64,000 nucleotides of DNA from Monilinia fructicola (GCA_008692225.1 VICG01000015.1:1629001-1693000), one strand, 5' to 3'; shown: positions 36,224 through 50,300, counted from the first letter of the stretch. Program-made: numbers and translations. The notes: generated by a model from the sequence alone, not told the origin.

Positions 36224-37947
36224 CTTGAACAATGTCACTCACTATATTGAGCGTTCGAGTTCTGTAACTTAGGTATTGAAGAGGCTGGACTCAAGACACT
36301 CTTCTCTGCTTTCGAGGAAAATACGAAGCGAGCATTTTGATCTGTAGTAGTGGAGTCAAGCCCCTCATTCATCGGGGCACATCAGCCATAGTGATTTTCA
36401 CTTTCCCGAAAGCTCTTGGGTGGCTCGTGTCCAATTATTGAAGAGTATACGGAGATAACAATTGCAAGCTGTCACCGGTCGCTGGGGTTTGTAGCCACTC
36501 AAGTTGATCAGATTCTGATATTCCAGGTCCAGCCAGGGTCAGTCCTACTGATTTACAACAATTCACAGGGGCATACAGTAGTAAAATTAAACCACCATTA
36601 GAGGTCCTTGCTCCATTCATCTCTGATCCTGGCTAAAAAATTAACCTGGCCGAGGCAGGCGTATCACGTGCATGAGGATATACGACCCACTCGAGACCCG
36701 CCCACTAAACGGGCCTAACCTAATAGATTATAACCTTATTAGGCGATCGGGGTTGGCCCTTACATACTCAGACGGATTTATCACATCCTCAAACCGAAAG
36801 AAATCCTCAATTTCCCTATATCATCAACCCCATCGCCTACCTATTGGGGATCAATTCTGGTTGTGCATATTGTCGGTGGAGGTGCATTGATCCTAGCTGG
36901 ACCGGAGATTTGCTCTAATTTCATAGGCGGAAGTACAAGATTTTACTGAGCCCCCTTTTGTGTCCTATATCAAGCGATTACTACCGACATTCTGGCTATA
37001 AGGTATCCATAGATTGAATAGCTTCTTGAGTTGCAATATATGCCATTTCCACTATGAGGCTCTGTGAAGCACTCATCCTTTTTCTGTTATGTGCACAACA
37101 GCCTACGCAGCTTTTGTAGCTTCCAATAAGCTCATGCTTTGCGGCCGAGCAGTTGAAGTCCAGGTCAATAAACTACGCCGACGTATTGTAATGTTAGTTG
37201 TATCATCACGCAAAGAGGATCCTGGTTGTTAAACATATGGTATGTGCAGAACACTTCCACGTCATGGAACCAGGCTCATATGAACTCTTTTCCCCAGGGA
37301 CAATCGACCTCTCCAATCTTCACCTGAAGAATGCGGCGCCTATTGCCAGCAGGCAGAGAATCGGAAATCAATCCGAATCAATCAGCATCCAAGCTAGTTC
37401 AAATAGCAATGGCTACTCATATAGTTGTTACCAGTTTGACATTGGGGCGCTGGAGTTGAATGCGACAGAAGGGAATATGGCAATATGGCAGGGATGTATT
37501 ATGATAACGCTTGGTTTTCTTTCTCTAGTTGTTGATCCATAAATTTACTGCTAATTCACAGAAAAATGAGGTGATGGTAGCAATGTAGAGCTACAGGTAA
37601 CGACAAGCTTAATTACAGGACGATTGGAGGCGCAAAAAGAACATGTTTAGATGCATTCAATTGCTATAGCGCGGTACTTTGTGCGTAAAATCCATCAATA
37701 CGTTTTTAGTGTTGATTCCACATAAACCAGTTGCCAAGCATTCAGATATCGAAGCTTGGATGGAATGAAGAATGGACCACAGTGCTATACGCCGATCATA
37801 TTTCGATCCCAGGTTGACCAAAATCACATACTCAATCTTCCGTCAGCTGAGTCGGCACAAGACAAGTGTACTATGCTTATCGATGCCTCGGCGCCTGTTG
37901 AGCTAGGAGGTTTACAGTAAAATCATTTCCTCACTCCATTCCAATAA

Positions 37948-38491
37948 TTGAAAAATGAACATTTTCCAGAATCGAACATACCATCTCCTCTACTAATTAA
38001 TGCAACACGTGATGCGATAACTGGACTGCGTCTGCGCTTAAGCTTAAGGTCAACCTTCAACAGAAGCATATCAACTAATACGCCTGAACAAAATGTCCAC
38101 TGGATCACTCCGAAATTAGACGGAGATACAAACATCGATGTTAACTCGGCTTTGCATTGCACAATAAAAAAAGGTGATGATAATCCTTCGGACGCACCTC
38201 TGGATTTTGCATCCCCTTTAATCGCCTTGTCTGCAAGCTTTGTGTCCGAATGCAAAAGAAAGACTCGAATTTGAATCCCAGAATCTCTCTTTAACCGCAA
38301 AAGAAAAGAAAAAAAGGATAGCAAAAGACGGCCACCATTCGATCCCATATTTGTTGCAGTGCAGAGATCTGCTAACAAGCTTGGTCGGAGGACCATTCTT
38401 TACTCGGGAGGTCTACAAAGGGGAGTTAGAGAAAATCCATAGGCACTACGAGACTACAGATACGCTTGCCAAAAAAACCACCCCATTTTGA
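37948..38491 (+). pseudogene. Possible gene remnant, unrecognised
   Basis: Two overlapping open frames (37948-38274 and 38240-38491) would join with one shift. The first reads TPEQNVHWITPKLDGDTNID, the second SIPYLLQCRDLLTSLVGG and REVYKGELEKIHRHYETTD. The composition looks protein-like, but no family is recognised and the opposite strand is also open. Treat as weak. Confidence 0.25.
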
Positions 38492-38693
38492 ACGATTGAT
38501 TCATATGGCCGGAAGCAAGAAATTAACGTTCACTCTGCTTCATTTCACAGGTCAGCATTCATACTTAAATAGCTTAGCGAGTTCTCGTGGTGGCTATCAT
38601 ACCGTTAGAATTTCGCAAAGCCGCTAATTCTTTGCCCCTCAAGACATCTAGAGACAGTAAAGAGGAGGACCTAGCTTTAGGCCGGTAGATGTT

Positions 38694-39100
38694 TTGGAAA
38701 CACTTCTAGACGAGCTCGAGACTACGGGAGACTCGGCATATTTCCCACGAGCTTTGAAGCTACTTTCAAGCTGGGCGCTGGATGTGGAGGAAGCCCATGT
38801 GGTACAGTATTCCGATACTCTCCGTGTAGCAATTAGCGATGCCCATAATGTTGCGAAGCATAGACTTATAATTTGTTTCAAAGGATAGAACTTTTCCTAC
38901 TGTTGATGCTTTTGGAAAGAAGATGTTGGGATTCGTTTATAAGGTCATGCAATTCGGTAAAAACTTGGAAGGTCTACTGCCTGCTGTTGAGATACTCAAT
39001 TTCATTGGAGAGTGTTCATACTCAAAGATAGAGGGCCTGGCACATCTTGATGGTTTAATGGTTAGTCGAGGAGGGGGCAAGCCATATCATGATTTGTGAT
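38694..39100 (+). pseudogene. Possible gene remnant, helical, unrecognised
   Basis: An open frame with ETLLDELETTGDSAYFPRAL and LRVAISDAHNVAKHRLI stops at 38886. The next frame continues at about 38893 as FPTVDAFGKKMLGFVYKV, then FGKNLEGLLPAVEILNFIGE and ends at a stop near 39,100. Both parts are amphipathic and helix-like. Helical N-terminal regions of this general kind occur in fungal NLR/STAND proteins, but I see no diagnostic motif and do not assign it. Confidence 0.3.
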
Positions 39101-39152
39101 AGCTCAATAGCTCAATAGCTCAATAGCTCAATAGCTCAATAGCTCAATAGCT
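39099..39152. repeat. 8-bp tandem repeat, unit TAGCTCAA
   Basis: Nearly seven perfect copies of the unit, which contains the palindrome AGCT. Confidence 0.9.
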
Positions 39153-40309
39153 TTGCAACAAGACGATAGTACATCATGATGGTAGTGGAGGTTGGAGGGT
39201 AGAAAGGGATCTTGACTTATGATAATAAGCCATTACAGTTTGTAGTACTTGGAATATAATTATCCATACCTTCAAGAATGGCCTTTTCTTGAATTTCGAC
39301 GATTGAATCGCAACGATTTGGAGACTGTGGTGTTACAAATTCAAATATATATCATAACAATAAGAACCAGACACTTCCAGCATAAAGTTCGTAGAGATAA
39401 AAACTGTGGAGATACGAAAGATTGAAGATTGAGAGAAGGAAAGAGAGAAGATGATATCGAGGAATAGTTGGATTAAACACCTTTGAAGTGCAGATCTGAT
39501 GTGACTATAACTTATTTTCATTGTAAATCAACTTTGGAGATGCTTGTGTTTCTCAAAGGGGAAAAATAGTGTATACTTAAGAAGGAAAAGCACAATAAAT
39601 ACAAGTAGAGTGATGAAAAGTTCGGACTTTGGAGTTTAGGAATTGAATAGGAATATTACTGTATAAGATCTATAAAACAATAAAAGCTTACGCTTGTTAA
39701 ACTTCTGGCGGCTTGAGGATAGATGGTTAAGAAAATGGAAAGGCCGTGTAAATAGCAGAAGAAAGCTGCCAAAAACAGAGTGCAAATCACCAACATCTAG
39801 ATACATGTAGATTATTATTGCATCCAATACTATGGTTGATTGCATGAACAATATGATTCAGTACTGATAAGAATGCGAATATATTTGGGTATCAAAAGAA
39901 AGAAAGGCATTTACTCTGAAACTCCGCCGGTACTCTCGATAATTCATCATTTCTGGAAAAATGAAGAGTATTTTGCTGCCTGCACTTGGCCCATCACTCT
40001 TTTAGAAACAGATGAATCTGAGAGCAAATCACATTCAATGCCCTGCTTTTAAAAGAACAAGAACCGCAAACCACATCAACGAAAAAAGCATTGTAGACAC
40101 CCTTGGCATCCCGTATCACCGAAGCCCTCACGCCTGATCAACTCCATTTGACTGTTTTGTATCGAACCACTGACATCCTCAGAACAAATCTCTTTTGCTT
40201 CGTCTTGATACGTCCCATGATGGTGTGAAACATATTGCTCATCTTCCTCCGATTTTGGGTCCCACTCCAAGAAATTGTAATTGAAGTCGTTAAGTAATCA
40301 TGTATGTAA

Positions 40310-41355
40310 TCATCTTGCTCCTCGAGGACTACTGTATAACACACTACTATCGTGCGATATAAGATTAGAAAGATCCATAGAGTTTTGAGTACCATCGCTC
40401 CTAACCATACTCGCACCATGACCTCCATGGTGTCCATGAGGAAGGCCTTCAGCCTCACTCTCCTCCTCGCTGCTATCTAATTCATCTTCTGTATCTGTAT
40501 GCTCGTACCCTTCGTCCGCTTCGGGTATATCATCATCGAGATCTACTTCCATATCTCCGCCATCATTCTCGTCTTCGTGCTCATGAATGAGATCTTCTTC
40601 TTGTAACATTTGCGATTGATCCTCGTCGGCAATTGTGGAGCCGCCGTCGTCCTCGAACATTGACCCACCAGGCTGCCGACCACGTACCGTAGCTTCTCTA
40701 TATGCGTCATTTGCCATACGAGAAGCAATAACTTCTCTGGGAACCTCCTCAATGTCGCTTTCTTCCTCAGATTCTTCAGCTTCCTCGCTGGCGTCCTCCG
40801 AGTCACTGGATCCCACTCTTGTTTCGTCCGCATCGGGTATTTCATCGTCAAGATCTACCATACCCTCCATCTCACCTTCCATATCATCACCCGGTATCAT
40901 TGCTTCCGCCTCTGCTTCTTCCGCTTCGGCAAGTTCTTGAGCCAATTGTTCTCGTCTGAGAGCTTCTTGATGTTCCTCCATTTCCCTTTTTTCCTCCCTC
41001 AATTGATGCAATGACTTTGATACTCCAGGAGGCTTAATCCAAGAACTTCCCCAATTTTGAACATTCTGTTTCCTCCTCTCAATGTATTCCTCATCCAAGC
41101 GCAAGCGTGCTAGGGGAGTTCTATTACTAGCTTGTTGACGGCGTGAGCCATGGTTTTGATTTGATGTAACATGCGAAATGGCATGATCAAAGGAATTGCC
41201 CGTGGGCTCAATATGCTGTGGAAGATTGCTATGGGACGATGTGTACCAGAGATTGTAGGACTGTGAGGGGTGAGTTAACTATGGTCTTCATGTGAACAAT
41301 GTGAGCGAGACTATGTACGCACATCGGTCGGAGCAAGATTTGGAAGTGAAAACAT
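40310..41355 (-). CDS. Anaphase-promoting complex subunit Apc15/Mnd2
   Basis: Exon 1 41355-41323 (33 nt: MFSLPNLAPTD), intron 41261-41322 (GTGCGT...CACAG), exon 2 41260-40310; 327 residues, frame intact. The conserved Apc15 region is near the N-terminus: SYNLWYTSS, then LARLRLDEEYIERRKQNVQN and WIKPPGVSKSLHQLREEKRE. It is followed by a coiled-coil-like EE/RR stretch and a long acidic tail with DLDDEIPDADE and DLDDDIPEADE repeats. In the APC/C this subunit governs turnover of the mitotic checkpoint complex and, in yeast meiosis, inhibition of APC-Ama1. The acidic tail is probably disordered. The start is set by splice phase and the conserved SLP motif. Confidence 0.9.
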
Positions 41356-44349
41356 GTTTGGGATGATATCGTACGCAATTGTTTTCACGGCGATAAAGAA
41401 TAATTTTCCAAGGTAGTTTGTAGTCCAAAGACACAATGCTGGTGTTGATAGAACGACTATACCAAGCATCAGGAGCTTCCACGGCTCTTTCCTTTGTACC
41501 TTATAATTCTTATTAGTCCACAAGTACTAGCAGACATGCTAATTTGTGTGTTCCAAGGTTAGCCTAAGCCTTGCAAGATTGATACAGCCTCGCCGTACAA
41601 GGCTGAAATAGTTCTACGAGGCTATGACCCCGTTTCGTGAAATCTATTTAGCCTCATATATCTATCCATGGATAGAGGAGTTGACAATTCCTCCCCCTCA
41701 GAACCAGCAGAGAAATGCCAGATAATTCAACAGGTCGTGCTTCCTTTTACTCAATACAGTCATGCATTTCATAAGATGTTATTTGTCCACCTAGGTACTC
41801 TGTATCTCCCCTCTTTTGCTCCTTCGAACGGTTTTTGGTTCTACCCGCAATTCCACAAAGCGGAAAGAAAGTATCATTTCGTTTCTGTTTTCCTCACTTC
41901 TCCTACCTTTGATGATCTTATTCATCTTCTTGAAGATCTTTGATCAAGTGAACTACGTCTCTTTGCTGAATCCCTTTGCTAAAACAGATCTCAGGAGTCA
42001 GCAGCTTTACAGTAGCAGCTATTTGTGCTTTTCTGTTTCGCAAGCCCCTGCCCTGCTCCTTTTGGTGAAGAAACTCCAGGTTTATCATATTCTAGCCTCG
42101 CCTCGAGTCTCCGGTCTCTCCCGAAATTGAAGGGAAACAACACAACAGAGCAATGTTGTTCTGACAAAGAGTCTCCATAATCTGATTGACCGCCATCTTG
42201 TATTGATGTGATCATAGGGAGAGTTTTCTCGTATTCGATTTGTTTTCTGCCAGCCAACAATGAATGTATTGGAATTTGGAACCGGGCCATCCTCTTATGT
42301 GGCCTTTTCCCCTACAGAGATGGAAATAATTAACACATACCTGGGTACCTAGGTAGTTCTAACAAGCACTGAGCACTCACATAAAGAAAATCGGCAGACT
42401 TGCTTGAAGGTGGGATAATTCCTTCGTGGCTGTATGAGCAAGGGCTCGGAGACATACCCCTCACTCAATCAATCTCAATTGTAATCTGCCTATCTGAAGC
42501 TCGCTATTGGTCCAAACTCGAGATGTTCATGTTCCTGTGTGTAATTTTTTTTTGCATCGCGGGGACCCTTGCCGCCGCAACCAATGGGAATTCTATCAAA
42601 GATCGATGTTCTGTTGCCTCAAGTTGTTCCCAACTTGATTTCAGATCTCACCTTGAATGATGTTCATCTCAAGGATATCCTGGTACGGTTATTATCTCGA
42701 GAAGATGTTGGAGTATCTCCAGATGAAGCTTCTGATCCAATGACATGTCTAAAATACTAATAAGGTTACCCATGAAAGCCCTAAATATTGACTGACTTCA
42801 ACAATGGAGCGACATCGGCTGGAATCCCAAGATATTCTGAGCATTTGATCCCATGAAGCTATTATCGGTCAGAGATCTTATTCGTCGATTAGAAACTGGC
42901 CAGTTCTCACCATGTTGTGATCCTTGACCTTGCAAACGCATGCAGTGTGGGGGAAAATAAACGTATCGGCTGTTCAATCCATAGAAGTGGGAGAAAATGG
43001 TCAGCATGGGTCAACAACTGCCAACCAGGTCAACGTTTATATGGCGATAGCATGGACTGTATGCCAGTGTATGATGTACGCATGTACGCATGTACGCTTC
43101 AGGATTGAACACCCCCCTTTTGTATATCCTCTGGACAAGATACACAGATACAGATCATGCCCAAGAGAAAGGAATGATTCGGTTGCAGGAAGAGCATGAG
43201 GCTTGAACAGAGGCAGCATAGGTTACAATGAATAGTTCCTGCAGCCAGCAGGAAAACGTATGAGATTGACTAATAGGGCCTGTTGGAAAGTCACGGTCCC
43301 GAGCGAGTGGCACATAACTTTCTTGAGAGAGTTAGATCTCTGTATGTGAGTACTGTACTGTACCAAAAGAGTGTACGGAATATTACAATCAGTGAATGAT
43401 GAATGGATGAGTGAAGAAAATGAAATTGAAGCAGCCGCGTATTCGTAGCATTACTCCATAGACAATTTTGGACGGTCTACTCCGATTCGTGCTGGATATT
43501 CATTCTCCACCTATACTCTCCTCTCTCACTCACTTACTCGCTCACTCACTCGCTCACTCACTCGCTCACACACACTCTCTCTCATTCTCGGAGATCATCT
43601 TCTTTAGACTTTTTTTTACAATAAAAGCCCTTCCCCCTCGTAAACTTTACTCCATCCATCTTTTGTTAGACAAAATACCCCAAATTGTATCTTCTTCGTG
43701 CAGTTGTCCTTGTGGCAAGAATAACATCCAAAGGTCTTTTGAAGCAACCCAACAAGCCAATACTATCAAGCTTCTCCTTCGTGTATGTCCAATTTCTCTT
43801 CTGTACCCCTCCTCGAGCTCTTCCTCCTCTTACCTGGAATGTTGCCCACTACTATGATGTCGGCTTGAACCTCACGACCAGTAATACTTCGATTATTACC
43901 CAAGCAACTAGAGGTGGTGATTGATTCGATCCAAAAACTTCAATTTCTATTCTGGAAAATATTGTACTACATACAATTTTATTTTCTTCTTGTTTTGAGG
44001 GACAGATCAACACAATTCTTGACGCAACCGACAAGAAAGTAATTACATACATATATTCTGCGCTAGGTCAATGAAGTGTGTTGGTTGGACCTAAAAAATT
44101 TACTCCGCATCAACGTCCACAAATCTTCATTTAATTTAGAAGACGACCAATTTCTTTGTTCAACGACTACCAATTTCCAATTTCCCATACCTTGAGCTAA
44201 TTTCCCCTTCGAGATTCTAGAAAAGACCACTTTGCACGATTTGAAACCCATTATCACACCTCACATCGCAAATCACCAAAAAAAGGAAGAGCTGCGCTCG
44301 CAATATCAAAACTATATCGATCCTGAAATCGCCGGCTACCTTGCCTACG
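41356..44349. other. Long intergenic region before GLT1
   Basis: About 3 kb without a supported gene. Open frames are short and lack domains. A (CACT/CGCT)n tract at 43525-43580 and TC-rich stretches follow. The last several hundred bases must hold the GLT1 promoter and leader. Confidence 0.55.
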
Positions 44350-47300
44350 ATGGGCATTGGAAGGGCGGAAGATTTTAACGACAGACAAATCGAGATTGAT
44401 GCCAAAAACGAGCCTTACAATCAATATCAATTTGAGGCCGAGGGAAATGCGTCGTGGGCAGGAGCACTACCAGTGAAGCAGTGAGTAACGCCGTTTTCGA
44501 AAGTTTGCTACGGAACCCGACTGATGATAAAAATAGGGGTTTGTATGATCCTAGCTTGGAGAAGGATGCCTGTGGTGTTGGTTTTGCTTGGTGAGAATAT
44601 CGAATCCGCATGTTTGGGACATACCTAATTTCACTATAGTAACATCAAAGGCAAACCCAGCCACAAAATCGTTAGCGATGGTAGGCCCCTTATACTTCAT
44701 AGATTGTACATGATTGCTAACCCTTCTACTTCCAGCACGAAACCTACTTTGTAACATGACCCATCGGGGTGCTGTGGGTTCTGATGCGAGAGACGGAGAT
44801 GGTGCTGGTGTTTATGACATCTATTCCTCACAAATTCTTTATCAAAAACTTCGAGCGCGAGACGGATATTAAGCTTCCACCATTGGGTCAATATGCTGTG
44901 GGAAATCTCTTCTTCAAGCCAGATGAGGAAACTCTACAAGAATCAAAGAAACAATTGGAAGAGATCTCAGAGTCACTGGGATTGAGAGTGCTGGGGTGGC
45001 GAGAGCCTCCTAAAGATTCTACCCTTCTTGGTCCTGCTGCTGCATCTCGTGAGCCTATCATTTTGCAGCCATTCGTAGTGCTAGCATCTGCATATGGCCC
45101 AGGAAACTCCCCAGAAACTACCGACCCTGAGCAATTTGATGAGAAGCTCTTCGAGAGACAACTTTATGTACTCCGAAAGCGTGCAACCCATACCATTGGT
45201 TTACACAATTGGTTCTATCTGTGCTCCCTATCTAACAAAAACATTGTCTATAAAGGACAGCTCGCTCCCGTACAGGTTTATCAGTATTTCTATGATCTGG
45301 TGAACGCTGATTACGAAGCCCATTTTGCTCTTGTGCATTCACGTTTCTCTACAAATACTTTCCCTTCTTGGGATCGTGCTCAACCATTACGATGGGCAGC
45401 TCACAATGGTATGGCACTTGTAAAATGCCCAACTTAGCCATAGTACTAACTGTAAACCCAGGTGAGATCAATACCCTTCGAGGAAACAAGAACTGGATGC
45501 GTGCCCGAGAAGGTGTAATGCAATCAGATGTTTTTGGTGAAGAGCTCGAATCGTTGTATCCTATCGTCGAAGATGGAGGCTCTGACTCCGCCGCATTTGA
45601 TAACGTTCTCGAGTTACTCACTATCAATGGAGTCCTTTCTTTGCCCGAAGCTGTCATGCTGATGGTGCCAGAAGCGTGGCAAGATAATGCCGCCATGGAT
45701 CCAGCTAAGGCTGCTTTCTATGAGTGGGCAGCTTGCCAAATGGAACCTTGGGACGGGCCAGCTCTCTTTACCTTCGCTGATGGCAGATACTGCGGTGCCA
45801 ATCTTGACAGAAACGGTCTTCGACCATGTAGGTACTATGTTATGGATGATGACAGAATTATTTGCGCGTCTGAGGTCGGTACTATCCAGGTGGATCCTGA
45901 ACGTGTTATTCTCAAGGGTCGCCTGCAGCCAGGAAAGATGCTTCTCGTCGACACCGTCGCCGGCCGCATCATCGATGACGCAGAGTTGAAGAACACCGTT
46001 GCTAAACGACATGACTTCAGATCTTGGCTTCACAAGGAGCTTGTCAGCTTGCCTAAGGTTCACGAAAAATTGATAACTCAAGGTACCGTTGACTTGGCCC
46101 CAAAGCCAAATGATTTCACTATCCAGGAGGACCCCCTCTTGAAAGCTTTTGGTTATACTTTGAGCAGGTTTCTTTGGTACTTGCACCAATGGCCTCTGAC
46201 GAAAAAGAGGCACTTGGCTCCATGGGTAACGATGCACCTCTCGCCTGTCTTGCCAACGCCCCTCGTCTATTATACGAGTACTTCCGTCAACTTTTCGCCC
46301 AAGTTACAAATCCTCCCATCGATCCTATCAGAGAAGCTATCGTCATGTCTCTCGATTGTTATGTTGGCCCTCAGGGTAACTTGTTAGGAATGGAGTCATC
46401 ACAGTGTGGCAGGTTGCTACTTCCAACACCTATCCTTTCTATCCCCGAATTTAATGCCCTCAAAAACATCAACAAGTTCTATCCAAAATGGACTTCGAGA
46501 GTCATCGACTTGACATTCCCAAGATCTGAAGGTGTTGAAGGATACCTTAAGCATTTGGATTACATTTGCGAGCAGGCCACTGCTGCCATCCAAAATCAAG
46601 ACTCAATAATCATTCTCTCCGATCGTGCAACATCTGCCGACCGAGTCGCAGTCTCAACTCTTCTCGCTTCCGGAATGGTTCACCATCATCTTGTTAACAA
46701 CAAGTGGCGATCACATGCTGCCTTGGTGGTCGAAACCGCCGAAGCTCGTGAGGTTCACCACATGTGTGTTCTTGTCGGATATGGTGTGGATGCGGTAAAC
46801 CCATATCTCGCAATGGAATGTATTATCAAGCTCAACCGTGAAGGCCTAATTAGAAAGAAGCTCAGTGACGAGCAACTCATTCGCAACTACAAGTACTCTG
46901 CAGATGGTGGTATTCTTAAGGTCATGAGTAAAATGGGTATCTCTACACTTGCTAGTTACAAAGGTGCTCAAATTTTCGAGGCTCTTGGCGTTGATGATAC
47001 TGTTGTGGATAGATGCTTCAAGGGTACTGCTACAAGAATCAAGGGTATAACTTTCGAGCAAATTGCCGAGGATGCTTTCAGATTCCACGAGAGGGGTTTC
47101 CCATCAAGATACACTGTCACCATTCCAGGTCTTGTTGAATCTGGCGAGTATCATTGGCGTGATGGGGGTGAACCTCACATCAACGACCCTACCTCTATTG
47201 CCAATATTCAAGATGCCGTTAGAACCAAGAACGACAAGTCGTATGAAGCATACTCGCTCTCTGAGTATGAGCAGATCAAATCGTGCACATTGCGAGGCCT

Positions 47301-50300
47301 CCTCGATTTCAATTTTGAAGAAAGTCATCCAGTTCCAATTGACCAAGTCGAGCCATGGACGGAGATTGTTAGAAGATTCTGTACTGGTGCCATGTCGTAC
47401 GGTTCTATCTCTATGGAATCGCATTCCACTCTTGCTGTTGCAATGAACCGTCTCGGTGGTAAGTCTAATACAGGTGAGGGTGGTGAGGATCCAGAACGTT
47501 CCGAGGTCATGTCAAATGGCGATACCATGAGATCAGCTATCAAGCAAGTCGCATCTGGACGATTCGGAGTTACCTCGAATTACCTCGCTGACTCAGATGA
47601 GCTTCAAATCAAGATGGCTCAAGGTGCCAAGCCTGGAGAAGGTGGCGAGCTTCCTGGCCATAAAGTGTCACAATCTATTGCCAGAACCCGTCATTCGACT
47701 CCTGGTGTTGGTCTGATTTCTCCACCTCCCCATCACGACATTTACTCCATCGAAGATCTGAAACAATTGATTTATGATCTCAAATGTGCCAATCCTCGTT
47801 CCCGAGTATCTGTCAAGCTCGTTTCCGAGACTGGTGTAGGTATTGTCGCTTCGGGTGTTGCAAAAGCAAAGGCGGATCACATCTTGATTTCTGGACATGA
47901 CGGTGGAACAGGAGCTTCTCGATGGACTGGTATCAAATACGCTGGTCTTCCATGGGAGCTTGGTCTCGCCGAGACTCATCAAACTTTGGTCTTGAACGAT
48001 CTCCGTGGTCGTGTCGTCGTCCAAACTGATGGTCAACTCCGAACTGGTCGTGATGTTGCCATTGCATGTCTTCTTGGTGCCGAAGAATGGGGTTTTGCTA
48101 CCACTCCCTTGATTGCTATGGGTTGTATCATGATGAGAAAATGTGAGTAATGAATCATGCGTGTGGTTCGATGCGTTTGCTAACAAGTTTAGGTCATTTG
48201 AACACCTGCCCAGTTGGTATTGCCACTCAAGATCCTGAGCTACGAAAGAAGTTCCAGGGTACTCCAGAGCATGTCATTAACTTCTTTTATTACATTGCAA
48301 ATGAGCTTAGAGCTATCATGGCAAAGCTTGGTTTCAGAACAATCAATGAGATGGTTGGACATGCCGAATGTCTAAGGGTCCGAGATGATCTACGCACAAA
48401 GAAGACTAGCAATATCGATCTTTCTCTCATCCTTACTCCCGCTCATAAGCTCAGACCAGGAGTCGCTACCTTCAACGTGCGCAAACAGGATCATCGACTT
48501 TACGTCCGCCTTGACAACAAGTTGATTTCTGAGGCAGAGTTGACTCTTGATAAGGGCCTGCCATCAAGAATTGAGTGCGATATTGTCAACACTGATCGTG
48601 CTATGGGTACATCGTTATCATACCAGATTTCCAAGAGATATGGCGAAGATGGATTGCCTATGGACACTGTCCATGTCAACATTAAGGGATCCGCAGGTCA
48701 ATCCTTTGGTGCATTCCTTGCTCCTGGTGTTACCCTAGAACTCGAAGGTGATGCAAATGACTACGTAGGAAAGGGTCTTTCTGGTGGTCGTTTGATTGTC
48801 TATCCACCCCGTTCCGCTGTGTTCAAGGCTGAAGAGAACGTTATTGTTGGTAACGTCTGTCTTTATGGTGCGACTAGTGGAACCGTCTTCTTCCGTGGTG
48901 TTGCTGCCGAGAGATTTGCCGTTCGAAACTCTGGAGCCACAGCAGTAGTTGAGGGTGTCGGTGACCACGGTTGCGAGTACATGACTGGTGGTCGTGTCCT
49001 TATCTTGGGATCTACTGGACGTAACTTTGCTGCTGGTATGTCTGGTGGTATTGCGTACATTCTTGATATCCAGCAAGATTTCTTGTCCAAGCTGAACACG
49101 GAGATGGTTGAAGCTTCAGGCATTGACGATCCAGCTGAGATTGCGTTTGTTCGAAGCTTGATCGAAGACCACCACCATTACACTGGTTCTGAGCTCGCAG
49201 CCCGTATTCTTCTTGACTTTAATAGAGCATTGCGTCGATTCGTTAAGGTCTTACCTGTTGACTATAAGCGTGTCCTCCAAGAAGAAGCCAAGAAGGCTGC
49301 TGAAGCCAAGAGAGCAAGATTTGCCTTGCCATTCCTCCCAGGAAACCCAGTCCGTGAACTTCACGAGAAGAGCCAAAAGGAGAACAAAAAACCATCTGAT
49401 CTTCAGGACATTGAAGAGACCATCGGTGATGCTGCAGCTGAAAAGAAGCGATCTTTGGTCTTGGATAAAACCAAGGGTTTCATGAAATATCAACGTCGAT
49501 CCGAGAAATACCGTTCAGCCAAGACTAGAACTCGTGATTGGGCAGAACTTTCCAAGCGACTTGACGAAGACGAACTCAAGTATCAAGCTGCTCGTTGCAT
49601 GGATTGTGGTGTTCCATTCTGTCAATCTGACTCTGGTTGCCCAATTTCCAACATCATTCCAAAGTGGAACGAATTGGTTTTCCAGAATCAATGGAGAGAT
49701 GCCCTCAACCGTCTTCTCATGACCAACAACTTCCCAGAATTCACTGGTCGTGTCTGCCCCGCTCCTTGTGAAGGTGCATGTGTACTTGGTATCAATGAAG
49801 ATCCTGTTGGAATCAAATCCATCGAATGTGCCATCATTGATCGTGGGTTCGACATGGGCTGGATGATCCCACAGGAACCAAAGGTTCGCACTGGCAAGAC
49901 TGTCGCCATCATTGGTTCTGGACCAGCTGGTCTTGCTTGCGCTGATCAACTCAACAAGGCTGGTCACAAAGTCACTGTCTACGAACGCGCTGATCGTGCA
50001 GGTGGTCTACTAATGTACGGTATTCCAAACATGAAGCTCGACAAGAAGATTGTTAAGCGCCGTACGGATTTTATGGCTGCTGAGGGAATCACATTCAAGA
50101 CCAACGTTGCAGTCGGCCAAGATGTCCAACTTATGGATCTCAAAGCTGAGAATGACGCCGTGGTGATTGCTACTGGAGCCACTGTCGCCCGTGATCTCCC
50201 AATCAAGAATCGAAGCCTTGAGGGTATTCATTTCGCCATGCAATTCTTGCACCGCAACACCAAGTCTCTACTTGACTCCGAGCTTGCTGATGGCGAGTAC

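Larger units (their letters stand above)
36224..40309. other. Gene-poor accessory stretch with gene remnants
   Basis: No complete gene. Several open frames look like pieces of once-coding DNA: 37948-38274 and 38240-38491 on the plus strand (overlapping, in different frames), and 38694-38888 followed in another frame by about 38893-39100. None has a recognisable domain. An 8-bp tandem repeat lies at 39099-39152. From 39,150 on the DNA is AT-rich without a feature. Confidence 0.45.

Noticed and set aside
41668..42760. Short plus-strand frames between APC15 and GLT1
   Set aside because: Unconnected, no splice logic or recognisable domain; too weak to list as genes.
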